The position numbers and the translations under genes are program-made. Of a stretch of 64,000 bases of DNA, positions 51,359 through 64,000 are shown in pieces. The DNA is taken from assembly GCF_019925205.1 (NCBI RefSeq), contig NC_083560.1:61021266-61085265 (forward strand). Reading direction: 5' to 3'. The notes below the pieces were generated by a model, which had not been told where the DNA came from, did no database searches, and worked only from the letters and a program-made list of their open reading frames with translations. The stretch's first letter is position 1. Each line of letters begins with the position of its first letter. This stretch comes from Metopolophium dirhodum (lineage: Eukaryota; Arthropoda; Insecta; Hemiptera; Aphididae).

Positions 51359-54300
51359 TTAATTATTATTAATAGCGTCCAACCGGGGGCAACGATCGTT
51401 CTCGATGTCGAAATCGTACACGTAACCGCCGTTGTCGGCAGCGCATTTTCGGAAATACACGAACACCGCTTGCACCTGACCGTCGGACGCTGCCATTCCG
51501 ATACCTGGTACGTGGTACCCTGTCTTCGGTCCACCGTCCACGGCAGCTGCTGCCAGACGACGGGCCAAAATCGATTCCAATGATACGCAAACGTTTTGCT
51601 GCAGCTGGCCCCCGTTGGCTGGCGGCGCCGGAGACGCGTCCAGAGACCTGCTGGTTTGGACTATCGCCGATTTGCTACCACTCACGCCGCCGTCTGTAAA
51701 AAAAAATATGATGTGTTAGAATCAACATCACTTCAGACGACTCAGGTGAATTCCACGCCGATAATCGATACGAACCCTTAAGACATCAACTCACCCATCC
51801 TCAACAGGAACATTTTTTTATGGTTGTATTTTACATATAATTTTCAAAGGTTTAAAATTTTTCCTACACAATCAAAGCTTAGGGATGCCAATATGCCATT
51901 GCTTGAAGTATCTTTATAAATCAGTCGGTATTTTTATGATATTCGAAAGAGAGTATCATAATGCACACATACACAGTGCTTCACTAAGAAAAATATTAGG
52001 GTTGGGTGCCTACGCTGATGAGCTGCTAATGACATATTATACAATTTATTTATGTATGTTCTTTATAGTAGGTAGATTAGTAAGTATGAATTAATACGAT
52101 CAATATTATATATTTATATTATATAATATATAAAGGTCAATTCTCGATATTTATCTGTTAATAAAATATGTATACATATAGTTACTATAATTGGGGAAAA
52201 AAATAAGTATTTATTTTTTAGTGCGGTTCATTGGTGTGGAATTACGTGGGTAGTATATGGGTCTCAGTAGTAATTTAACTAGGGATAAGTACTTTTTCCA
52301 ACTTAACTCGGCGTCACCGCAGTATATCTATATAGTTTATACTAAGCGTGCTTCATAGATTTGAAACAATGTGACAGCTACCTATATATTATATAGGTAT
52401 TTCAGTATTTCTATTTTTGAATTTCAATCATCCAACATACACTGATTAACTGGGATAAGTTTTTAAGGCGTAAGTATCCCGAATTCAAGAACAATAATAA
52501 TAATAACAACATTGTATGTAAACTATATAGGTAAGTATAGGTTTTGTAATATTATATACTAATCAGTGTTAGAACTTATCTAGATAAATTATCCAGATAA
52601 TTATTTTTTTATCTTTTATCTTATCTAGATAAATGAATATAAGTTACCTAAGTATTTATTTTGGATAAAAATTTAACTTATCTAGATAAATTAACAAAAT
52701 AAATTTTTTGGAGAAAATTAGATAGCTGTTCGAAAATGTTTTATTTTTATTCTCACTATCTGAGGCACAACTTGTACGTAAAATAACATCCAGGGCTAAA
52801 AATATATGACGTTATTCTTATTCTGAAAAGACTATAAATTATTCCTATTTAGTACTTATTACTTATTAGTAATTAATATTTTGTATTCGGTTAATAATAT
52901 ATAATATACTAATTAATTTATGTAATTAGCCTATATTAGTATGTTACTGTCGCAACAAACATGTCAAATTCCCAGAATTTTATAAATATTTTTAAACTAT
53001 AATTAACATACGAATAATAGAACAGATGGCAAGTTATAACCACCGCCGTCCCAAACAAAATTCCGTAGAATATAATATTATTCATTGAGAAATAAAGATA
53101 AACCAGCCGTCTATTCTCTCCGTATTTGCAATGCGTCTGAAATTAATGACAATTGATAAGTCTGACGAGCAATACATGAGATGCTATTTATATATTTCGA
53201 GTTTTATGTTTTATATTATAAATCTATGAACTATAAACAATCTCTAAACCAATTTTAAATTTTAATTGCACATGACTTATAATAATAATAAACATTATTT
53301 CGTATACACAAATACACAATACTCGTAAATATCTTTTCAATGTTGTTAATTAATAATAATAATAATAGTACGTGACACGAAAAGTGGCCGGTGTGTATTA
53401 TTTTGTGTACTTACATGACGGTATATATATTATTTTAAATTAGTTGTTCTAAATTATAATTATAATTTCTAAAATTATCTGTTATTTAAAAACTTAGATA
53501 ATTATCTAGATAAAATATTTTTATCTTTTATCTTTTTGTTAGATGAAATTGATTTGTTTATCTTTTATCTGTATCTTAGATAAAATTTAGTGTTGTTATC
53601 TTTATCTTTATCTAGATGATTTTCTTGTTATCTGTTCCTAACACTGATACTAATATGCTTAATCATATTGTTATGGTTTACAGATTACTGACTCGTCATT
53701 TATATCGTCGCACTCAGTGAATTTCCTTAGGTTGACAGAATACTGTTGACGTTGACTATTGAGAACGAGCGTATAGGTATATTATTGCGGCATAGCCAGC
53801 AGTCGAGTTTGAATCGCGAAGTAGAGACTATATTATATCATAGGGGAGGGGGGACAGTCAGTGGTAAAACTAAAAACCTATAAGGTAAAAATACACTATT
53901 ACCACACCCCCTCTTAACCCTCCCAGATTACGCCTATCTATCTTACCTATCTATCTTATCTCTACATTTTTAAATAACATCAATAATTTAATTTACTATA
54001 CCTATAGGTACCTTATAGATAAATTATAACAATTCAACTTGTTTCAACTCGTACTCAGCTACTCCTGTGATCTTCAATATATTTCCCTTAAGAACAGGGT
54101 TACTCAGGTGAAAGTGTACTGTATATTATTAATATTATTTCAATAATTTAATAAACCGGGTATCTATACGTTGCTATAACGTGTTCGAATGTGTTCATTT
54201 ATGAACGTATGCCATAAGTTTATAGGACTTGCCAAATATAACTTGGAAAACTTTATTTGTTTCGGTCCAATAACCCAGTTTTCAAGACCCGGGTCGTGTA

Positions 54301-57300
54301 GTGGAAATAGCGAACTAACTACCTACCCTTTAACTGGATAGGATTCAGTGACGTATATAATGGCGGGCATTATTAGGATTATTTATAGTACCGACGGCCA
54401 CTTGGTTTGAAAGAACGAAGGAGGCGTGTTGCAGTTTATACTAACACCACTCACACACACTATATTTATAGGAAAACAGACTAAGAATCGTGGTTGTTTT
54501 TTTAAAACGTTTCATATTATAGTTTTTAATTATTATCACCTATTTCATATGAAAATGTATAGATCATGGGTATAACGAATGTTGGCGGAAATCATATGAA
54601 TTGCTCGAACTTTTTTTCCGACCCATGGGGAGTTTTACATAATCATGTGTAACAAAAGTCTAACTAATAATTATAAATCGTAGCATACCTAGCAGCTAAA
54701 CGACTGACCTGGGCAATCATCATCAGCCGGAAGTGAACAATCCAGTTTCGCTAGGTACCCGTAGAGCTTGCAGGCGACATCCACGTGCATGAAATAACCA
54801 TCAGTGGCCAAACATTTACAGAACGCTTCGCAGCACAATAACACAGTTTCTTTTAGCGACTTAAACAAAAGAAAATAATTTTATCAAATTTATGACGTCA
54901 CGATTTGGTTGTTGTATCTACATATTTAAAAACGTACTATTTTAATTTTACTATTTTTCACGAATCAAGATATTCTATTCTGAATCCAAAACTACCTAAA
55001 ATAGTTGAAACTTTCTGAATTCATCAAAAAAATTATAAAAATACAGTAATTTTAATTTTAATGTCTTATAATTTTTGATTATAGTGTCCTTTTTTCGAAA
55101 ATAGTACGTTTTGGTGTGCTTAATGAATAATAATTAATAGTTAATTTTGCGTTCTATATTTCTTTATACACTATAAAAAAAATAACCTTCTCTATCTAAC
55201 CTGATAATCTAACCTAGAAGTGTATTTGCATAATATTATGTATTAATATTTGAAAATAATCTTTTTATTCAGTTAAAATTAAAAACAAATGTGTATAGTA
55301 TTCATCACTATAAGCTTGCGTGGGTTATTTTTATTATATGTAACCACACATTTTACCAAAATATTACCTTAGCATTAAAATTTAAACCAAATACCTAATG
55401 TTTTTACTACAGTAAGATTTTGTCAGGATTTTTCGTTGTAGACGCTTTTTATTTTAGAAGACAATAATAATTGTAAAATAGATTTACCTCAATTGGTTTT
55501 TTTTATATCATTAAATATATACATCAAAAGATTTCAAAGATTTCAAAGATTTCGAAAAAAATGTATTGATACTATAAATCTTATTCCAAAAAATAAATAA
55601 TGTTAGAAAGTACTACCTGGCATACAAATATTATAGGTAGGTATATATGTGTTGTATAAGATGGTATACAATAAATTTGAACAATTGATTTAAAACCTGA
55701 AGTAAATTAATACATTTAAATTAGGTACTTGTGTTCAGGTGTCAGCCTGGCCATGGCAGATGAGCCGCAAACACAGCCGGGCTCCTCCGTTTTTTGTTTT
55801 TTTTTTTTGGGGGTAACGTGTAAATTTTTTATTTGCGTGAAGTATTTATTGAAATATTTAAACGTACGTAATTTTTAGGCACAATTTTTCTTTACAGGGC
55901 CCACGGCCGTTCATTACGGGGCCCCATAAAAATTATTGTTATGGTTTTGGAAACTTACAACTAAATATTTTTAAGCTTAATATACAAGCTTTATTTGTGT
56001 CAATTTAATATTTTAATAAAAATTAGAAAATTGTATAAATTATAATATAATATAGAAATAGACAAAAAATAAACAGGGTATTAAAATTTTTTTTGTGACA
56101 GTATAAAATACATTTGTTATGAATTTTGATTATTATTTATAAATATTATAAATTATAATAATAGTTAATAATGATAAACTACCATTAATCATATTATACT
56201 TAACAGTTATATTCAGTTATAGTGACAGTTATCCCGTACCTCTTATTCACGGTCATAATACCTTATTAATTCTACCGATTTATTAATTTATTTTTATTTT
56301 ATAAAAGTTTTAAATAAATCTATACTTATATGGTAGCCCAACAAAATACTAGCTTGAAAACCTGGCGATGACAATACATTTTTATCCACCATAAACAAAA
56401 TAGTCTAGTAACCATATCATTGTACGAACAACAAATACGAGTTAGTTATATTTTACGAGAGTCAATATAGTCAGATATTGTTAATCTTTGATTAGTGCTA
56501 GAACGCTTACCATTATTTAGAAGGACCTGAGGAAATACGAGTGATAACAGCTACGTTTTCGGTTTAAAATTAAAAGCATTCGAATGAACGATCACACCTA
56601 TAGCTGAAGGTTACGTGTGGACGATAAACCGTACTCGTGTGATGTATCCGACAAGACGTTCTATCAAAATTGCAATTTGAAGGTACACCGGTGAAAAAAC
56701 CGTACCCGTGTGATGTATGTGGAAAGAGGTTCAATGTTAGCAGTATATTAACGGTACACCGGTGTGCACACACTGTAAAGAAACCGTTCTCATGCGATGT
56801 ATGTGACAGATCGTTCAGTCAAAGTTGTAATTTGACGGTACACCGGCGGATGCACATGCGAAACAAACCGTACCCGTGTGATGTATGTGACAGATCGTTC
56901 ATTAAAAGATACAATTTGACGGTACACCAGCGGACGTACACTGGAGAGAAACCGTTCTCATGCGATGTATGTGACAGATCGTTCAATCAAAGTTGTAATT
57001 TTATGGTACACTGGCGGACGCACATGCGAAACAAACCGTACCCATATGATGTATGCGACAAATCGACAGTCGTTCATCATAGCGGCGAAATGACGGTACA
57101 CTGACTGAAGCTTACTGGAAGGATGCCTGGAGCTTAGATATTATACTGCAGTACAATCCAAGAGCTTGGATTCACAGAAGTTGAATTAGGTTATCATCTG
57201 ATCTAAATTTATTCTAACAGCCAACAGGTGCTTAAGCCCATGTGCACGGCATCTATGATCTATGTGGGTATAGGTTTATATTCTATAACGTCAACTAACT

Positions 57301-58103
57301 AAAAACACATAATATAATACTTATTGGTTCTAAAAGCAATCTAGTATAGTTATAAATGTTCTGATTGCAGTATTTAAAGAATAAAATCGATTGAAATTTG
57401 TCTTATTGCGAAAGGGTCCTACTCGATATTATATTATTTCTGTTAACTTATATATAGGTATTATATGTATGTACCTATAGGTAGTAGAATTTATACAGTT
57501 ATTAGTTATTAATTTATTAATATGTAATATAAATAATAAATACTATGTATAATATATACCTATTATATTATGTAATAAATGTATCTTGTTTTTATATTAT
57601 TATTAGGTAAAAATATAAAATCATCTTACTTTTGTCCAATGTCCAAAAGTTATACCCAAAAATTCTATCATGTCTACGTGTTCTGCACGAAAATTTCCAA
57701 TCGTATAAATTTGTTCTAATAGATTGAAATCGAGTGATAAGTCCGACCACACTTCTTCTATTCTTTCTTTAGTGCCTATTGTGGTACCTAACTGAAACAA
57801 TTATTATGAACAAATAAAAATTATTTCACCATTTACAGCGTGTATTCAACTGTTTCACAATAAAATTACACAATTTCTTTATATATATATTATTGAATAA
57901 TGAATACTAACTTGAAAAGCTAATATTCTGAATAGAGTTCGATCTTGTTTTTGAGTAGTAGCCAATGGAACGTATTGATCATCTATGCTTTTGAAATACT
58001 CTGCTGACCAACTAACAATGTCTTCAGGCTGAGATCGGATCGCGGCTTTCACATATTTTTTTAATATTTCTGGTAAATTGTCGGGAACGACTATCGAATT
58101 CAT
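51359..58103 (-). CDS. ROPN1L: Ropporin-1-like protein (ROPN1L/RSPH11), complete, 4 exons, extended C-terminus
   Basis: Minus-strand exons 58103-57912, 57791-57630, 54859-54709 and 51693-51359 join in frame to give 279 residues (human ROPN1L is about 230). Residues 1-45 form the RIIa dimerisation/docking domain (PDNLPEILKKYVKAAIRSQP, then DIVSWSAEYF). Then come the ropporin middle part (IEFLGITFGHWTK, CCEAFCKCLATDGYFMHVDV) and the YGYLAKLD motif. Ropporins dock on A-kinase-anchor helices in radial spokes and the sperm fibrous sheath (family knowledge). The last exon replaces the usual short tail by about 110 residues with Ala/Ser-rich stretches, VSLESILARRLAAAAVDGG, then a possibly folded end (QVQAVFVYFRKCAADNGGYV). 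Introns 2 and 3 host an antisense zinc-finger pseudogene and a hAT-like element. Confidence 0.9.
52564..53646. mobile_element. hAT-like element with perfect 8-bp TSD in ropporin intron 3
   Basis: Ends CAGTGTTAGAAC and GTTCCTAACACTG; identical 8-mers atactaat flank it (52556-52563, 53647-53654). Sub-terminal regions are rich in TTATCTAGATAA-type motifs, as also seen near 14930-14970. No transposase frame in 1083 bp. Confidence 0.85.
54860..56627. other. Part of ropporin intron 2, no exon seen
   Basis: AT-rich with a transposon scrap near 55740-55925 (CAGCCTGGCCATGGC then a T/G run, and GGGCCCACGGCCGTTC). No coding sequence recognised before the zinc-finger remnant. Confidence 0.4.
56628..57106 (+). 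pseudogene. C2H2 zinc-finger pseudogene, intronless, antisense in ropporin intron 2
   Basis: At least six tandem fingers are recognisable. The first (56633-56694) has Cys changed to Ser (CDVSDK) and ends in a frameshift/deletion in the linker. The next frame, open to 57104, carries good fingers (PCDVCGKRF, SCDVCDRSF) joined by TVKKP, MRNKP and TGEKP linkers. One finger has its last His replaced by Tyr, and the terminal finger has lost a Cys and its spacing. There is no ATG before the second finger of the open part. This is a decayed, probably retroposed, member of an aphid zinc-finger family. Confidence 0.75.
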
Positions 58104-58365
58104 TTTTGTTTTTCAAAATATTTGTACCAATTATGTAGTAATAAAAATTATATTTTGACAATGAAAACTATAGTGGTACAGTTTGCAGATCGAACAATTT
58201 TTTTTTCCGAATTACGTCAAGCGCGATGTATTACACGCACTGATACATGAACATGAATATGACGTAGTATATAATGAAGTACGATTTTGGTCTAGAAGGG
58301 GTGCATGAACACACTATTACAGTATTCCACCCATTCACACGCCATACCGTTGTGTTTTGACATTT

Positions 58366-58379
58366 GTTTCTATGGTTCT
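58366..58379 (-). promoter_or_regulatory. X-box-like RFX site upstream of ROPN1L
   Basis: Minus-strand AGAACCATAGAAAC matches RTHNYYATRRNRAC at 13 of 14 positions (second base G instead of T). It lies 263 bp before the ropporin start codon. Fits a ciliary/flagellar gene, but one mismatch could be chance. Confidence 0.35.
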
Positions 58380-61300
58380 AGGAACAAATCGATTTTGTTG
58401 GAAGAAAAACCCGAAAACTTTGGAAAAGTAAACTGTAGTCTGTAACATATATGCATTTAATATGGACCGATAATTAAATATTTTTAATTTAAATACATCC
58501 ATGAATAGGTTAATAGTTATCAGAATTAAGTTGAATTATTAAATGTTAGCCAAATAAATGTACGGTATATTATAATGTATACCATAGATATTAGATCATA
58601 ATATATTAAAACTATTTAAATACGACATTTTTTAAATTCATTAGATTTGATACATATTAATAGATTAGTTTATTAGATTCTTTTACGATTGTTTTAATAT
58701 ATATTTTAATTTTAGAGTTGAATGATGAATATATAAAATTATATTTTACAATGATGTGTTTTATTTAATATTTAATATTTTAAAAGTCTTTTTTTTTGTC
58801 TGGAGACAATTTTCAGCCTATAAATAGCTTAATAGCTTAAAAAAGTCCCACTATTTCAAAAATTTTACTGTGCATAGAAATTGCTTATATAAACATTCAG
58901 TTACAATTTTATGTATCCACGTTTTATTTTTTGAGTCACACTAAAAAACAAAATCGATGGAAACTTTGGTTTAAAAATCTCAGTTTGTCCTTAATTTTTT
59001 GTTTGTTTTTCTAGACGTTTTCAAAAACTATTGGGAATTTTTTACTTTTGACTCCCCAAAGTCCCTACCAGAAAAGATGCTGTTGAAGAAAATTGAACCA
59101 TTTTTACTGTCACAAAAAGTGATGACAGAGTAAACACACACACAAATAAACACACATCGTTATAAATTCAATACATTTATCGCTTCGCTCAGAACCTAAA
59201 AGAATATGAAAAAAGAATATTACGATTTATTATAATAATTGGTACAATAAAAATTTAAGCGTTTGGACTGTAATGATTTTTAATTTTTAATTTAATTTTT
59301 TAACTGGACCAGAATAATTATAATATATGTTATTCTGTAAGTTCAAGTTCTGGAAATAGTGGGATGAGAAACTTAAGTGTTACTGCGATGCTGCCAATTT
59401 TCTTGCTAGTATTTTAACGTTATAAATGTCAATAAAAAAAAGTATGCTTTGTTAAAATTTGTTCATTTAACATTAGGTTTATATGTACCTAGTTATTAGT
59501 GAAATTAAAAATATAAAGGTACAATTATTTTTTTTTTATAGACTAATGGAGTTAATGATTTGTGAAAAAAAAAATGGAATATTTAAATTATTATTTAAAC
59601 AAAGAATTACGTTTTTAGAAATTTGGTTGTTATTTAAAAATATTATTTGTTGGGTCTTGAAAATGTAATTTTTTTAATTTTTTAATATTTAGATTAATTT
59701 TAAGAAGACGCTATACTCACATGTATTGTTTCCGTCTTACAAATGTGAAACATATAAAAACTGTTTTGCGCGGGAAAGAGCCGAGAATGTATTGAAGTCA
59801 TAACTAAGAAACGAAATTTTCATCACATCAAAAGAAAATCTGAATCGGAAATAAAAAAAATGTTCTTCAAGTTTTAAAAACATAAAAATAATAGATTTTA
59901 AAACATAAAGAACTTTTTTTTGTATACAGCTAGGGAATATAATATAAGTTAATAACACTAATATATTATCATATAAATACCTATACATAGGTATATATGT
60001 TTATAATAATTAATAACATAATAATGTTACCAGATTTTACATAACATTAAAAAAATAAATGAATGTTATTACTAATGCTATTGCTATGTGCTAATGTTTT
60101 TGGGAAAAATTAATTTAACCTACCATGTTATTAATAATAGTAAAATCAATTACTGTAATATCAATATAAATATATAATATAGGTAAAATATAATTAGTCA
60201 TAACTTATAAGGCTGACGGATCTGCTCAGAATCGGTTTTCATATTCAATAATTCTCAATGATTTACTTAATGTCGGAAGGCCAAATACTATAATATTAAT
60301 ATAGAAGGCTCCATGAAAATAAATAATTGTTTATGTATGTATATATTATGTAAAATAGTATCCATTATACTATATAGATGTATCAACAAACCTGCGATGT
60401 TCAATAAATCCACAATATAGGCTTGAATATACCTACCTATTGATGTTTAGTGGCTTTAGAAACATTAAAAAATATTGATTTTTTTTAGAGATTTTGGCAC
60501 CAAAGAAATTTTAAAATAATGTATTAATTGCTGTCTATTTTTATTAAATGGACTTCGTATAAAAATATTAAAAATATTAGTAGATATTTAATAAAAATCT
60601 TAATGGAAAAAAAATGTTATTATATCCTATGGCATGTTTAAAATGTTTTGCAGTAGGTAGGTATGAAAGTACATTATTTTTAACGAGTTTACTATGACAA
60701 TAAAATAAACAATCCGTTTATTTTATATTTTTCATATTAGTTATATATTTTTTGAACGTAAAAACTTTCATAGCAAGGAATTATATTACAATCGCGTGAC
60801 TAAAGCAGTCATGGTATTTTTTTTTGCAGATTTATATACATATACAATTCAGGGGTTTACAATTTTTTAAGAATCAATTGGTTTGTTTTTTGAACCTATA
60901 TGTGAAGTTTTTAATTAATAATTAAGAATCATAATTAAGACAATTAAAATATTGTTGTTTGTATATACATTTTTTGAAAATGTTTATTTCAAAAAAGATA
61001 CTTAAAAGTCGAAAACTCCAAAATAGAAAATTAACATCATTTTTAAAAATAATGTAATTTATTTATAAAAAAATAAAAGGAACTTATATTATATACATAT
61101 TATTACTTTTTTTTATTTAATATAATAATATGGACAATCAGCATTTTACCAAACCAATATATTTAAATTTAGACGTTCGCGAGTTGAACTTTGAGAAAAT
61201 GTTGGGAAACATTTGTCACGCATACGACATTTAAGACACGATACTCCAATAAATTACTGTACATAATATTGTCTCGTGCTTAGGTTTATTGTGACATTTT

Positions 61301-61640
61301 GTTCATCCACCAAAACGGTTCACTAGCTACAATGTACGATAATGAGCAAGTCTTTTCGTCACTATTAATCGTTAAATATTATATATAAATATAAATCGTA
61401 TTTATTTAATATTATAATCGGCGAGTACACTTTTAATCAGGTAATTATAATATTTTTTAAAGTGAATATCATCATGATATTTTAATGTTAGATTAGGTTG
61501 ACAACTACCTAATACATTTTTTGTACGAAATAATGTATTTATGTATCTAAACCTTTTAAAATAACCTTAAATATTAATTTTTAATAACATTATTAAGCAG
61601 GGTTTTGCCAATGAATGTTGAGAGCTAATTTCTAGACAAA
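58380..61640. other. Divergent intergenic region between ROPN1L and DNAH genes
   Basis: About 3.5 kb separates two ciliary genes transcribed away from each other. It includes an inverted copy of the GATTCTGAGCG repeat family (about 58790-59205) and a fragment near 60215-60245. No strong X-box was found close to the dynein start. No gene seen. Confidence 0.45.
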
Positions 61641-61820
61641 ATGTCTGAAGGAAATGACAATCCACAAGATCCACGTCCCGAGTTTTTTGGAAACTATATT
61701 ATAAAAGCTCTAAAAGTTAAATCTGAAAAATGGTTCAGATTGATGGTGACAGAAGAACAAGGCACAAAGGTCTACAACTTCTTGGATAATCCGGAATGCA
61801 TCGTTTTAATTATATTTCAG
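61641..61820 (+). CDS. Axonemal dynein heavy chain (outer-arm beta type), first coding exon only
   Basis: ATG at 61641 opens 60 codons ending at a CAG/GTATCA donor (phase 0). The residues include DPRPEFFGNYIIKALKVKSE, then KWFRLMVTEEQGTKVYNFLD and NPECIVLI. This is the DPR...L+LKPEKW...EE....FLD pattern that opens DNAH9/DNAH11/DNAH17 and insect Dhc93AB. These motors of more than 4000 residues power axonemal beating. No second exon was found before 64000, so the first intron exceeds 2.1 kb or starts with short unrecognised exons. Assignment among DNAH9/11/17 is not possible from one exon. Confidence 0.78.
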
Positions 61821-64000
61821 GTATCACAATTAAATCATAATATGTTTATACATTTAAAACGAAATCATGTGCAAGAATTGTTTTATATTTTAATTTAAAT
61901 AAAATTTATTGTTCTTTTAGTAACATAATAAATATTCTAAATTTCTAAATAATACATTGTTGCATTGAAAAAACACATATGCATATACGTGGAAAGTAGT
62001 GGTAGTGTTAAAGTTTGGGAAGATTTTAAAATTTTAAGCGGTCATAAAAAATGTGACTTAAGACTTTTATTATTTTATAGTTGAAATATTTAAATTAAAT
62101 TAATCGTACTGTATTTATGTTCAAATTTTTAAAATCCAAATTCTACATTTGTTATATGAATTTTAAAAATCTGAACAGGATACAACTACCTGCCATAAGG
62201 CACGTTTCGTACATGTTGTTAGTCGGTATAGGTGCTTATTATTATTATTATGAATTATGATAAATTTCATCGAACTAAGATTCTGAACTCAGTTTTAGTA
62301 TAGGTACCTAATATTTATTGGTAGGTATCAGCTAAATATTACCTAACTAAACTGTTTATAGGTAATAGGCTATATTTCACATTTGCACATTAACCTATGC
62401 ATGATGAAAAATAAAAATAACAAGCCTTAGAACATTATACCTAGATATTTGAAAGAAAACATGGTTAAATTTGTTTTAAAATAAAATTGCACGTTTTAAA
62501 AATACCAAGGTACTTAAATAAATAATTGGTGAAAACGCATTACAAAAAAATTACCAAAATCGATTTCATTTTACACTTTTAAAAATATATAGGTAAATGG
62601 CAAATTTCATTATTGTTCCACTAATGTTAGTAATTTTCTTTACAATTAAATTAGTAATAACTATAATTTAAAATAATAGCAAAACAATAGGTAGGTAGTG
62701 AAATTCTATATAGGTCATATATTGATAGGTATATTATAATAAATAGGAAAAAAATTTAAATATCTATTAGGTCTAATTATTTTAAATACATAATAATATG
62801 ATAAAAGGGCTAATTAAAACTCTCACAACAGTTATACTATAAAGAAATGATAACTGATAAAGAAAACTATAGAAAAATTCATAAATATTATATAACATCA
62901 TAATATTATACCAATAAAATTTTGTTTTTTCATAATCTACTGTAGGTACCTATATGCAATTTATTTATAATTTTATCATAATTCAAACATTAAACGTTTA
63001 CAATTTAAATTGTCTTATTTAATTTTTGTTTTTTAATTTACTTAGTTATATTGTGTCATATTAAGACAATTTGTAGACAGAATTAACAAAAATAAAGAGT
63101 ACAAATTATAAATATTTAAAAACAATAGACATATTATTTACTTCCATGAAAGTATAGCATTTAACATCAATACTAACCTAACCTAACCTTGGCAAGTAAG
63201 GTACCTATATATCAAATATTCAATGTGAATATAAAAATATTAAATAATAATATTTGAAACATTTTTAAAACAGTAAATGATGATTCACCTAAGACGTGAT
63301 AACCATTAACCATTAATATATAATACACAATATATTTTCTATAAAATATTTAATAAAATAAAATAAAATGTTTTACTTCCAAGATTATAGGATATAAATT
63401 AATAGATCCACGATGGGTAATTTATTAAATTAGTAGGTAATGTGAATAAATTATTAATTTGTAAGAAAATATGTAATTTTGCCTTCTTAATAATTTAAAT
63501 AATTTATTTTAAATGTCATATGTGCTAAGTATGATACTTATCGGTAATAATTAGAGCTCGGATGTTTATGACTTAGCATATTTTTTTCGCGCAGTCAGAA
63601 TTACACCGGAGTGAGATATAAATTTGATTCTTGAAGTCTATATTAGAAATAGGCAAACTTTTTTTGCATATTTATTATTTGACATTTTTGAGCATATAAA
63701 TGCATATATTGCTAATTTCTAGATTTAGTGCCATTTAAAATATTTTAATATAATATAAACATAACACTTTTTACTACCTAATATGTATTTTAGTTTATAT
63801 ATTTATATTTATAGTATTTAAAACAAAAGTTATTCTGAATCACTATTATCCCATTTTTTGTAATTGTTTAAAATATGTATAATATTTAGTATACATTTAA
63901 TAGTGTTCATAATTTATTTTGAATTAATATTAACACCTTTTTTGCGTATATTTTTTCATTTTTGCATATATTTGTTGAAAAATAGGTATATTTTTGATAT
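61821..64000. other. First intron of the dynein heavy chain gene
   Basis: AT-rich with no recognised exon. Three AACCT repeats (63175-63189) equal a short interstitial stretch of the insect telomere motif. Confidence 0.5.

Noticed and set aside
63175..63189. Three AACCT units (insect telomere motif)
   Set aside because: Only 15 bases; expected by chance in AT-rich aphid DNA and too short for a telomeric relic.
1..64000. tRNA, rRNA or CRISPR features
   Set aside because: No cloverleaf-like T-arm/acceptor combination, rRNA core motif or regularly spaced repeat-spacer array was seen on reading either strand.

Overview
The window looks like an aphid (Hemiptera: Aphididae) nuclear contig. It is very AT-rich and peppered with the TAGGTACCTA-type motif common in aphid DNA. 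Its genes have short exons with GT-AG introns, and the gaps are full of short hAT-like, Tc1/mariner-like and pogo-like elements. No bacterial, viral or organellar block was recognised. The aphid call rests on these features and on general knowledge, not on a database search.

Six protein genes could be built exon by exon. From left to right: (1) the N-terminal part of a cytosolic carboxypeptidase of the AGBL2/AGBL3 type, minus strand, running off the left edge (exons at 2080-2306, 2400-2561, 4575-4750, and probably 6476-6511); (2) a complete DPH5 diphthine synthase, minus strand (five exons, 22129-25628); (3) a complete dynein-2 intermediate chain, DYNC2I2/WDR34, plus strand (ten exons, 30654-36214); (4) a PNRC-like candidate decapping-enhancer protein, minus strand (38602-39301), possibly with a 5' exon in a GC-rich island ending at 42962; (5) a ropporin-1-like (ROPN1L) RIIa-domain protein, minus strand (four exons, 51359-58103), with an unusual C-terminal extension; (6) the first coding exon of an axonemal outer-arm beta-type dynein heavy chain, plus strand (61641-61820), running off the right edge.

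Four of the six genes (AGBL2/3, DYNC2I2, ROPN1L, DNAH) act in cilia or flagella. X-box-like RFX sites lie upstream of three of them: a full consensus match 130 bp before DYNC2I2, and one-mismatch sites before the AGBL first exon and before ROPN1L. In an aphid, ciliated cells are essentially chordotonal/sensory neurons and sperm, so this is a plausible block of co-regulated ciliary genes. It is the main biological observation.

The rest is mobile or repeated DNA. At least nine elements have 8-bp target-site duplications that can be read directly. Among them is an oppositely oriented pair of hAT-like elements carrying 5 and about 10 copies of a 41-42-bp minisatellite. There are also TA-flanked elements in the large DPH5 intron (one with perfect 34-bp terminal repeats around a GC-rich core), a Jockey-like ORF1-only retrotransposon copy with broken reading frame, a 135-bp tandem array built from TTGCAATTA, and a C2H2 zinc-finger pseudogene lying antisense in a ropporin intron.
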